Below are positions 23,101-35,100 of a stretch of DNA of 37,841 nt, piece after piece. This DNA is from Priapulus caudatus (lineage: Eukaryota > Priapulida > Priapulimorpha > Priapulimorphida > Priapulidae). The position numbers and the translations under genes were made by a program. How positions within the stretch are numbered: the stretch's first letter is position 1; each line of letters begins with the position of its first letter. Under the pieces are notes generated by a model. The model had not been told where the DNA came from and did not search any database. It saw only the letters and a list, made by a program, of their open reading frames with translations. The stretch is taken from positions 1-37,841 of the forward strand of contig NW_014578915.1 in the NCBI RefSeq assembly GCF_000485595.1, read 5' to 3'.

Positions 23101-26100
23101 AACATTCTGAAGTTGGTGGTCCTGCTGTGCACTAGACGGACATGCGGCCCCCATTATTGCGCGCGGCGAAGCCGCGCCCTTACAGCGAATACGCCGCCCC
23201 CTTTTTGTCCACTTAGACAGATATGTTAGACAGGGGTCTGAAAACGAACTCCGCGAAAATGGGGCAGAATCCAACCGAAATTTCGCGGACGACGGCTAGA
23301 GGCCATTTCCAAACGGCCCCTAGAAATTTTTGGGGGTAGCGCGCCTCACGGGTAACGCGTAGTAGCTCCTACAAGAAACCCTAAGAAATGCTGTCACTCA
23401 GCGACCACGCGCTCGCTCATTCGCCGCTACGCAATGACGTGGGCTACTGCCGAATATAGCGTCACGTCTATCACAGAGGTTTTAACGAAGACGCGTACGG
23501 CGCTCCACGTGGGCTGGCACGGTCTAGATGCTATCTCCAAAACCGCCGCCGCTGCCGTGCCCCTGGCTGCGTACGTGGCATGTTTTTACCAACCTCCTGA
23601 CCCCGCGCTGCCCGTAGCGACGGCACGTCGTGCGAGCACGTGCTGGCGTGGCCGTGCCAGTATTTACACGTAGCTAATCCTACGTATACTGGCCCCTGCT
23701 GCAGCCCCTGCTGCCCCTCCCCCCCAAGGCCGCCGTAGTCAAGCCGGTGTACGTCTGACGAAAACTGCGTGATGTTACGCTTCCCGCTATACGGATTCGC
23801 GCGCCCGCCCTCCTTCGGCGCGCGAATTCGTATAGCGGGCAGCGCGAGATGATACAACACCCCGCGGTCGCGTGCACCCAGTCCCGCGGAAGTGCGCGGC
23901 TTAACCGCTCTCGGCAGTCGGGGAACAATGCATCTTTTGCGCACCGCCATCTTGTACCAGGTCTCTCTGGACGATCTGCAGCCGGATATCCGCGCGAAGC
24001 GCGAACAGCGCCGCGGAGCGGCCCATTTGATCGAAATCGCTGCCCTGTTGAAAAAAAAATTCCTAAAGTGCCCTATGGGTAAAGGATAAATCGGTGTAAT
24101 CGGTCAATTGAGCAGTTGTGGGCATTCCAGAAGCCTTTCGAGTATGCACGTAGGGCGAGCATAAATGGCTCGGCGCGCGTCCTTTTCGTGTAGAAAAATA
24201 ATTTACCCTTTTCGCTGGTTCATGCCCTGACATTAATTTGGAAGTTATCGCGACCCATAGATGGCGCAACGAGTCCATGTACACATGTTCCAGTCGTTTT
24301 TTTTAAAAATCGCGTGGCTCAGTGACCTAGACTGCTGCGCGGTGGAGAGTTCCACACGCCAGCATAACTTACTTCAGTGTAGGCAACGATTGTTGCCTGA
24401 ATGAATGTCGGTAGCAGTCTAGCCCTGGAATCGTCACTGCCGCTTGAACTTCCTGTATCCATCTTAACGCACCAAAGTGATGTTCTCATGTTTGCCATTA
24501 TGTCAATATGATTATCACGTGATAGTTAGAGGATATATCGTGGCGTCAGCGCGTGGCGTGGCGTCGTGGCGAGAATTTCGTCAGTCTCTGTGTGATTTCG
24601 CGTTAATGTCAAAACCATGAGAACATCACATTTGTGCGTTAAGATGGATACAGGAAGTTCAAGCGCGCAGTGACGATTCCAGGCTAGACTGCTACCGACA
24701 TTCACTCAGGCAACAATCGTTGCCTACACTGAAGTAAGTTACGCTGGCGTGTGGAACTCTCCACCGCGCAGCAGTCTAGGTCACTGAGCCACGCGATTTT
24801 AAAAAAAAACGACTGGAACATGATGTGTACATGGACTCGTTGCGCCATCTATGGGTCGCGATAACTTCCAAATTAATGTCAGGGCATGAACCAGCGAAAA
24901 GGGTAAATTATTTTTCTACACGAAAAGGACGCGCGCCGAGCCGCAAACCAACAATAACGAGCATTTGTATTTATGCTCGCCCTACGTGCATACTCGAAAG
25001 GCTTCTGGAATGCCCACAACTGCTCAATTGACCGATTACACGCTTTATCCTTACCCATAGGCACTTTAGGGAATTTNNNNNNNNNNNNNNNNNNNNNNNN
25101 NCTCTCTGGTGAGATATTGCGCATGCGCTAACACACTAACGTTAGCCAGATTGCTGTAATGGCTGGTATGCGCAGCAGGGCAACTTAGCTTGTAAGGAGT
25201 CTCCTGCTATTCTTAAATAATGTCTTACAGAAGCGAATGTTATTATATGAAATCTATGCTAGGTAACTCCTCTTTTATTTATAATGCATAATCTTTGCAA
25301 AATACGATTTCTCTCGGAGATATTGCGCATGCTGCGCACCGTGTTAGCGCGTTGCAGTGCCGTCTGAGCGAAAACTTTATAATATAGCTGCTGCGGGGGA
25401 GAGGGGATGGGAACTGAGGAGAGGCGGAGGCGAAGATAGCGGAGGCGGTAGAAGAAGAAGGATGCTGAGCGAGGGACAGGGGAGCAGAGCAAGGCTGTCG
25501 CGAAGGCATAAAGTAGGTGTTTTGTACCCTACATGCTAGTGGGCGCTCTCCTAATTATAATACAACAGTGTCTACTGATAAAAGTTTATTAGGGAAATCT
25601 ATGACTGAGATAACCCACTAACCCATTTATAAATGCACTATTCATCACGAATATAACACCTCTTGGTGACGATTTGCGCATGCGCAACAGACTAAGTAGC
25701 CCAGATTGGTGTACTGGCCTGGTTATGCGCAGCGGGCGATCTACATTGCAGAGGTCTTCCTCCTATGTTATTGAATGTTAGCTGATGGGAATTTATTATA
25801 TAATCTATGCTAGGATAATCTTCTTCATTTAAATTGCATAATCTTTGCAAATGACGATTGCTCTCGAGAGATATTACGCATGACGCGCACCGTTGTAGCG
25901 CGTGCAGCGCCGTCTGAGGAAAAACTTTATAATATAGCTTGCTTAGGGGGGCAGAAGGAGATGGAGACTGACGAAAGCGGAGGGAAGATAGCTGGAGAGC
26001 GCGTGTAGAGAAGAAGGAGGCTGAGCGAGGACGGGGAGAGGCAAGAGGGAAGGGCTGCGCGAGGGCATAAAGTAGGTGTTCTGTACCCTACATGCTAGGG

Positions 26101-29100
26101 CGCTCTCCTAATTATAAACACAGGTCTACTGATAAAAGTTTATTATGGGAAAATCTATGCTGGATACCCACTAACCATTTAAATGCATATTCATGCACAA
26201 AATATAATCCTCTGGCTGAGATATTGCGCATGTGCTAACACACATCGTTAGCCAGATTTTGTACTGGCTGGTATACGCAGCCGGGACTTACATGCAAGGT
26301 CTTCCTCCTTTTCTTAATGATGTCTACAGAAGGAATGTTATCATATAATCTTTATGCTAGGATAACCCCTTTATTTTAAATCATCAATCTTTTAAAAATA
26401 AATTTTTTTCAGATATTGCGCATGCGCGGCGCACAGTGTTAGCGCGTGCAGTGCCGTCTGAAGAAAACTTCATAATATAATGCTTGCTGCGGGGAGAGGG
26501 ATGGGAGACTGAGGAAAGGCGCAGGAAGATAGCTGAGGGCGGTAGAAGAAGAAGGAGGCTGAGCGAGGACAGGGAGGCAAGGGAAGGACGCGAGGGCATA
26601 GTAGTGTGTTGTACCCTACATGCTAGGGCGCTCTCTTAGTTATAAAATAGGTCTACCGATAAAAGTTTATTAGGGAATCTGTGCTCAGATATCACTACAC
26701 CATTTTAAATGCATATTCATTACAAAATATGACTCTCTGGTGAGATATTGCGCATGCGCTAACACACTAACGTAGCCAGTTGTGTACTGGCTGGTATCCG
26801 CAGCAGTGTTAGATTTTGTACTAACTGGTTACACGTTGGTAAGCTCTGGTGACCGACCAACTAACATATTAAGTCGATCAATAATTAAAACAGTATAGGC
26901 CTACATAACAAAATTTTAAAACATGCTACTATACAGGCATTCGAGTACTTTGAATAAATTATAGTATAATTTACAATAACAATACAATAACATACAATAA
27001 AATAGTAGCAAGAGAGTAGTAATTAATATAAATGTCTGATGTGTCTCGTGCGACCATAGAAATAGACATGCACCTATATGTGTTATTTCTATGGTTCCGA
27101 CCACACACACACAGGCACTTAGACTGATAGGGTCTATGTCTCCCTGGGTACTGCGGAAAGTACCTCGGTAACTATCTGATATGGTTAGGATTAGGCTTTA
27201 GGGTTAGGGTTTAGGGTTAGTGAGTGTAGCGTAGGCGACTCCCTAGACTCGTTTGGATTAGCGAGCGTTCGGTCCGGCATCTTATATAGTACCAGGTACG
27301 TTCCGGCAGTATCAGGGAGACATAGATCCTGGCAGCGGGCACTTGGAACGACTGCAATAAAAAAGAGGTAAAATAACACTGAAATGTAATTACTACCAAA
27401 GTCTTAATGTTTCTCTACTCTATTTTGCCTATAACCACCTGGAAATGCCGGTCAAATGCCTCATCCGCAACACACAAGTACACCGCACGCTAGCTGCTGC
27501 CGACACTGACACATAAAATATTATTATAAAATATATAAAAATAAACTTGAACATACACTATATATTTAATGTGTCAGTGTGCAGCAGCTAGCGTGCGGCG
27601 GCCAGCGTGTGTTTGCAGGATGAGACATTTGACGACATTTACAGGAAATTGTCGGCAATAATAGGTGAAAGAGAGTCGAGAACATTAAAAATTTGTATTT
27701 ATTTAGCATTATAATTTTATTGAACGCTCAAGTGCTTTGACAGCCAACAGATATAAGACGCTTGCACAGACATCAATGAATCTCAGTGCACAGATCAGTA
27801 GAAATAGATTAGACAACGTATCCAGATGAGACGGGATACTAGAGAAGCGTTGCCGAAAGGAGGTGTTGATCCCAAGCGCTATAAGCGCAGATCTTGCGCG
27901 CAGTTCCGCGGCAAGGCGCACGCGACGCGACGCGGGAACGTCCTACGACAGTATGCAGCGCTGGCAGCTATGGATCCGTGCGCCGAATGCATAGGCGCGG
28001 CGCACGAATCCATAGCTGCAGCGACCACTCGATAATTTTACCGGAATACAATGAAACAGCTCAGCTGCATTGAGCTGCTGTTCTTTGCAAGTTCAATGAA
28101 AATATCTATAAAGTGTTCAACACCTTCTACTTCTACACTGTGTTGTATAAGTTTTATTATGAATTGTATTTTATTATGCGTCAGTGGCTTCATGTAACGA
28201 GCGCAGCTGCAGCGATACATAAGCTGGTTTATATAATATATGCGGAAATAATACGCCTCTATTCATGTAAATAGAAATGTTCACCTATATACAAACAATG
28301 ACGACGTAATAATCACATATAATTGAACACAGCCAACCCCCACCAACCTGCTCCGTCGCCATATTTTGCCGATAGCCGTAATCCTAGCCGTTCAGCTAGT
28401 TGTTGAACGTTAATTTTACCAGGATACAATGAAACAGCTGGCTGCATTGAGCTGCTTTCTTTGCAAGTTCAATGAAAATATCAATAAAGTGTCAACACCG
28501 TCTACTTCTACATGTGATGTATAAGTTTTATTATGAATTGTATTTTATTATGCGTCAGCGGCTTCTATAACGAGCGGCAGCTGCCGCGAAAGCATAAGCT
28601 TGGTTTTATAATATAATAATACATGCGCAAATCATATGCCTCTATTGATGTACATAGAAATGTTCACCTATATACAAACAATGACGACGTAATAATCACA
28701 TAATAATCACATAGAGGTAGCCTAGTATGTTGAGTATATCCTAGGCGTTGTTGATAGCCGTAGGAGTCGGTGCTATATATGCGTATATATAGGGGTTGCA
28801 CCGTCAAGGTAACTGCGAGCAGGCGAGTTCCAAGTTTTTCTGCGAAGTTTTTCTGCACAAGAGCAATCAAGGCCCCCCCTCGACCGCAGGGTAGACGAAG
28901 TTTTTGCTATAAGCAGCACGCTGGGACGATGTAATATATGCAAAAATGCTGTACGTACGCTCTCAAAACGATTTCAAAACAAATACTCATCCAACAGCTT
29001 CGATCTTTGTTTCTATTTGAAGAACAGTGTTGACTTCTTATGAAAACATAATGTCTCTGTTCGTAACGAGCTGTGTTCTGATTATCACGTGATAGTTAGA

Positions 29101-32100
29101 GGATATATCGTGGCGTCAGCGCGTGGCGTGGCGTCGTGGCGAGAATTTCGTCAGTCTCTGTGTGATTTCGCGTGACACAGCTCGGTTACGAACAGAGACA
29201 TTATGTTTTCATAAGAAGTCAACACTGTTCTTCAAATAGAAACAAATATCGAAGCTGTTGGATGAGTATTTGTTTTGAAATCGTTTTGAGAGCGTACGTA
29301 CAGCATTTTTGCATATATATATTACATCGTCCCAGCGTGCTGCTTATAGCAAAAACTTCGTCTACCCCTGCGGTCGAGGGGGGGCCCTGATTGCTCTTGT
29401 GCAGAAAAACTTCGCAGAAAAACTTGGAACTCGCCTGCTCGCAGTTACCTTCACGGTCCAACCCCTATATATACGCATATATAGCACCGACTCCTACGGC
29501 TATCAACAACGCCTAGGATATACTCAACATACTAGCTAGGCTACCTCTATGTGATTATTATGTGATTATTACGTCGTCATTGTTTGTATATAGGTGAACA
29601 TTTCTATGTACATCAATAGAGGCATATGATTTGCGCATGTATTATTATATTATAAAACCAAGCTTATGCTTTCGCTGCAGCTGCCGCTCGTTATATGAAG
29701 CCGCTGACGCATAATAAAATAGAATTTATAATAAAACTTATACATCACAGTGTAGAAGTAGACGGTGTTGACACTTTTATTGATATTTTCATTGAACTTG
29801 CAAAGAAGAGCAGCTCAATGCAGCTCAGCTGTTTCATTGTATTCCTGGTAAAATTAACGTTCAACAACTAGCTGAACGGCTAGGATTACGGCTATCGGCA
29901 ATAATATGGGGACGGAGCAGGTTGGTGGGGGTTGGCTGTGTTCAATTATATGTGATTATTACGTCGTCATTGTTTGTATATATAGGTGAACATTTCTATT
30001 TACATGAATAGAGGCGTATTATTTCCGCATATATTATTATAAAACCCAGCTTATGTATCCGCTGCAGCTGCCGCTCGTTACATGAAGCCACTGACGCATA
30101 ATAAAATACAATTCATAATAAAACTTATACAACACAGTGTAGAAGTAGAAGGTGTTGACACGTTTATAGATATTTTCATTGAACTTGCAAAGAACAGCAG
30201 CTCAATGCAGCTGAGCTGTTTCATTGTATTCCCGGTAAAATTATCGAGTGGTCGCTGGCAGCTATGGATTCGTGCGCCGGCCTATGCATTCGGCGCACGA
30301 ATCCATAGCTGCCAGCGCTGCATACTGTCGTAGGACGTTCCCGCGGTCGCGTGCGCCTTGCCGCGGAACTGCGCGCAAGATCTGCGCTTATAGCGCTTGG
30401 GATCAACACCTCCTTTCGGCAACGCTTCTCTAGTATCCCGTCTCATCTGGATTTTCAGCCAAAATTCGAACCCTGGTTTTAGTACTGGCTAGTTGCAGGA
30501 TATACGGTATGTATATCTGTACTGTACTACGACTACCATTCTGAAATCCGAAAAATTCCGAATTCCGAAACGTGTCTGGTCCCAAGGGTTTCGGATAATG
30601 GATTGTGTACTGTACAGCATATTATTTCTAAGAAATTTTTATAGAAAATATATCTTATACATTCAAAAACATAAATAAACTAAATTTATGTTTAAATAAT
30701 AAGGTAATAAAAGCACTAGTGTTGTATTATACTGGCTAATTCGTAGAGGTGGAGGATATGGTGGGAAGTGGAGAGGAGGAGGGCAAGAACAATGTGAAGT
30801 GGACTGCCACCAAGCTATGAAGACGATGGTATACTTCAAAATATTTGATGACATTATTATTTTCAGTGGAGCCACTGCTGGGTGATGTATGAGAAACAGA
30901 GGACGATGGCCTTCCACATGTATGCCAAAACAGAGGAGGTGAAGCGGAAGTGGATTGACGCCATACATATGGCACAGTGAGTGGGAGATGTCGCTAAGGA
31001 GACTGTGTGCATTTATGTGGCATTACTGAGGAAATAAGCTAGCGTTGGCAGATTCTGATTAAAAATGGTCGCAGGCTTTAAAGCCTGTATTACGAGATTC
31101 TTGCTCAGAAACACTCAATCCGAAAAAAATATTGCAAAATATAGTCTCGCTCCACGGCGGATATACGCAACCGGCAGTTAGATGCGATATGATATGACTA
31201 CTAGGCACTTTAATTTAATTTAATTTTTTTAGGGTTAGGGTTAGGGTTTAGGTTAGGTTTAGGGTTTAGGTTAGGTTAGGGTTAGGGTTAGGGTTGTTTT
31301 TTTTTAAGTGTCTAGTAGTCATATTCTAAGTGCCTAGTAGTCATATCATATCGCATCTAACTGCCGGGTGCCGGATATACACTGATCACACCATCTTGTA
31401 AAACACTAAGATTTTATGCAGTTATAACATACGTAACAGCAACGCATTTTATCGTGTCGCGAGAATGGCAGAATGGGTAAACTTGTAAATTGTCGGTGAT
31501 AAAATTGAAAACAACTGCATTTGAGATAGATTGTATGTCTATGGCAGATAGGGGGCGCTATTAGCTGGTCCAAGACCTACCGGCTCTAGTCCCAAGATTA
31601 CAGCAAACGATCGTTTGCCAGACTAGTTCGAAAAGTGCATGTTTTGGTGAATACGAAGGTTTTAAGACATTTTATCGTTACTCCAGACAATTGCTGTTAC
31701 TCAAGCAATAACAGTAGGTATGAAAGTGGTGAAAACACTGGAGAATTCTTGTAATTATTACTTTAAGAAAATTGCTGCAGGTGTGTTGCTGTCTGCATGA
31801 TTCACAAATGTAGCTTCAGTGTGTTTGGTGGTGCCTTGCTAATATTGTCTTGATTTCACAGGGATAACACTCAGCCCGACGATCTGAAGAACACGAGCCA
31901 CCGTTTCCAACTCCATTCATTCGAAGTGCCTACCACGTGTACGGTTTGCAACAAGCTACTACGGTAGGTGACAATAGATTAACAATATGCTACAGTTGGT
32001 AGCACTGACCAGTGCTAATACAGGGACTGTACGCGTCTTTCTTCTGTTATTACATCTTTAAGTGAAATTAAACCGAGACTTCCTAGCCATGTGTTTAGTT

Positions 32101-35100
32101 TAGCATGAGAGTTGCACAGAACAATTCTGCTTCTGGCCAGATGTACAAATTCATACCTGCAGGTGGCACAAATAGGTAATGCAGGGCACAGTGATGTGTG
32201 ACCATGAATGCGTGACTGTACTTACTACTACAAATTACAGTGGCACATTTTGCCAAGGCTACAAGTGCATGAGCCCCATCTGCAATGCGGCAGTGCACAA
32301 GGAGTGCATTCTCGGAAGCAAATGTGGCAAACGATCACACTCGAACAATTCGTTAGCGCCAACGGTGGAACCAAGAGCACACCTAGGTGAGTTTCCCACA
32401 CTGACATTAGTTTCTTGTGAACTACACCTGTGAGTCCTAAATGCCTGGTTGATTTTAGCACAGAATGGACTTCAGTAAACTTTAAAAACCAGAATTTTTG
32501 AAATTACGATTGCATCTGCAGGTAAATACAAGATTACGCAGCCATATCAGTCAACAATACCAGGACACATATCATTAAATGAAGGAGACGTTGTGCTGCT
32601 GTTGAGTTCTAACGAACCAGAGCCACTGTGGCAGGGCCACTGCTTAAGGACGGGCCTCCAAGGCCTTTTCCCTCGCACTCACGCCGTCAAGGTGCGAATG
32701 AACATTTCTTGTTGCTGCTAGTGACCAATTATTTCTCTTATGAATATTTATGGCATTACATTATGTATTATAATTCATATTAATTTTCTGAAAGTAACAA
32801 TTCTGTTGAATATCTACTGCTAAGCAGCTACTTGAATGATAAAGTAGAAATAACCATGCTGCAGTAAAATTACGTCATAACTACGGCTGTCAAATTAAAG
32901 ACTGCTTGTGCCATGTTCGATTTGCAGGTGGTACCAGCTGATCGTATCAAACCTCAAGCTGGTTACCTACAGGCGGAGCCACTGAACCTTGCCGGCGCAG
33001 CCAACAATCTTGACTCCAGCCACAATTACTATAACCTGGATCTTGAACATCAGCCTTGGTAGGTGAAACCACAGATCGATGCATTAGTAATTTTGTACAG
33101 TAGGCCTAACGTGTTGCTATCGCCGCCGCGTATGTTATGGGTTGTGTCTTTGTTTGTAAGGATGTTCTTACAGGCAAGGATTTTGCTGGTGCGAGAACAG
33201 GATACTTCATGTCTTTAGTGACATTACTAGTAGTGTTACTACTAATAACCCTGAGTCGACTTCTCAGCTGAAGGTAACAGGTGAAGTGTCTCTCAGGTTT
33301 ACTGAATTTAAAATGGATGGCTCTCTCTGCTGAGTATTTAGAAGCGTGTGAGCTTGTGAAGCCATGCTGTGGCTTTTACACTTACACTTGTGTGCATTTT
33401 GGGGCAGGTATGTTGGCGAGATGGACAAGGATGCTGCGCAGCGGAGGCTGGAGCTGATGCCAGATGAGACTTTTCTCGTTCGAAAGAATGTCACTGACCG
33501 TGGTTTCAGAATCGCCATCAAGTGAGTTGGAGAGCTAAGACATTTGGTGGCTATTCTCATCCAATCCCTCCTCCTCTACGCGCTCCTTCTGCTTCCATGT
33601 ACAATATTCTCTGCTTTACTGAGACAGGTTAGGAACCATTGAAATGTCCTGATTAGGCAGATGGTACCGATTAAGTGATGAACACATTTCCAATGGCACA
33701 TGTGTGCCTACCTGTCTGTTATGCAATCACCTGTACACACCAGGCACCATTCAAACTACATGAGTTTTGCTCTAAAAATGTATTGTTCATTATATTCAGA
33801 ATCCAGCTGATAAATGTCAGTTTGCTTCGTTTTAGTCAGTATTTGTTTTTGACCTTACTTGTCAGTATAAGCGTAGGATCGTTTTACAATGTTAACTTGA
33901 GTTTTTCTGCAGAAACTGTATCTATCTTCTTTACTCTAGGTCCTGTCCCGTTTATCCGATTAAAATAACATTCGAGCGTAGGGATTGTTTCCCAATGACG
34001 TTGCTTAAGCAATGTGTTGATTTATCTGAGGCCTGATAAAGCAAGGACCACTATACCAGGTGTTGCTATGGAATGTATCACTCGACTCTCACTGCCCCTG
34101 CTCCTCCCTGTGCTCTTTGTCTTGCTCCCATGTTTCCATAGAATATATAGGTTGACCTGTGACTTAAAGGACCATGGCTGTCTTGCATCTAACTGACATT
34201 TTACTAAAGCCGTTGTGGGGTATACCAGTGGATTGAATTTACTGAGTTTCCTCTTGCTAACAGTTTTACTTGGAGTTACCTATTAATGGAAAGGCTTGTA
34301 CAACCACATTTTTAAATAGAGTGGGGGCAAAGCAATAAAATGTAATCTAATGAAATGTTGCTTTACGTGGGGACCATGGTGGAAAACTGTTTTTGTACAG
34401 CACGTGTCCTGATGTTCCCAAAGCAACTGTTAAGCCCGCCGCACACGCTGTGGAACTTACTGCGCCATCGTCCACACGATCCCTCGATCTGCGTCATGTG
34501 GAAAATATCACACACGTGTTTAATATTTTTTTCCACGTGTGGAAGATTGAACAGCGTGTGCGGAGTGGCTGTGTAAATTTCCACACTCAATTAGCATTGT
34601 TCGCTTGATTGTTCGCTTGGACGCATAGTAATTTTTTTCTCAGCTCGCAGCTCGCATATCAGGCAGCTCACATAGAGGCATGTCCAAGAACTGATCGATC
34701 AAACGTCGTGTGAACGCTCTCTTCAATGACGCTCCGTTTTCAAGCGAACAATCAAGAACAATGCGAATTGAGTGTGGAAATTTACACAGCCACTCCGCAC
34801 ACGCTGTTCAATCTTTCACACGTAGAAGAAAATATCAAACACGTGTGATATTTTCCACACGACGCAGATCGAGGGATTTTGCATCCGCACACGCTGTGGA
34901 ACTTGCTGCGCCATCGCATCAAGTTCTACAGTGTGTTCGGCGGGCTTTATATTCTACATTTATATCTATGGCTATCTAAATTGCAGTGCGCGAAATTAGT
35001 GCTATTTTGCCGGCGGCTGCCGGTTCAACCCCACATATAATCAGTCAACTTGGCCTATTCAAAATTTTGCCTATCTTGCCTTTATATCAACGATATTTAC

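Larger units (their letters stand above)
22257..30614. mobile_element. Candidate composite insertion with pogo/Tigger-like inverted ends
   Basis: The left end is TA-CAGTACACAATC then TATTATCCG (22257-22279). The right end (30592-30614) is its inverse with one mismatch in 23, finishing ACTG-TA. CAGT...ACTG termini flanked by TA, and TTATCCG-rich ends with CCGAAAA motifs, are typical of pogo/Tigger (Tc1-mariner superfamily) elements. The interior holds palindromes, a satellite and hairpins but no transposase ORF. Without it the host intron would be about 466 nt, like its neighbours. It could also be two separate old pogo fragments. Confidence 0.55.

Noticed and set aside
23531-23950. Long minus-strand ORF of 139 codons
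   Set aside because: It lies in a GC-rich hairpin-bearing region, is arginine/proline-rich, and overlaps several equally open frames; no domain seen.
24063-25031. Same protein sequence on opposite strands ([10 protein letters not shown]...)
   Set aside because: It is a mirror image created by palindrome 1, not a gene pair; both ORFs break at arm differences.
28664-29539. Repeated ORF with [14 protein letters not shown] in both arms of palindrome 2
   Set aside because: Same reason: inverted copies of one non-coding arm, short and without domain or splice context.
24057-30452. Palindromes as hairpin-adapter or amplification artefacts
   Set aside because: The arms differ by indels and substitutions, and the shared loop does not look like a sequencing adapter I know. 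Not excluded without reads.
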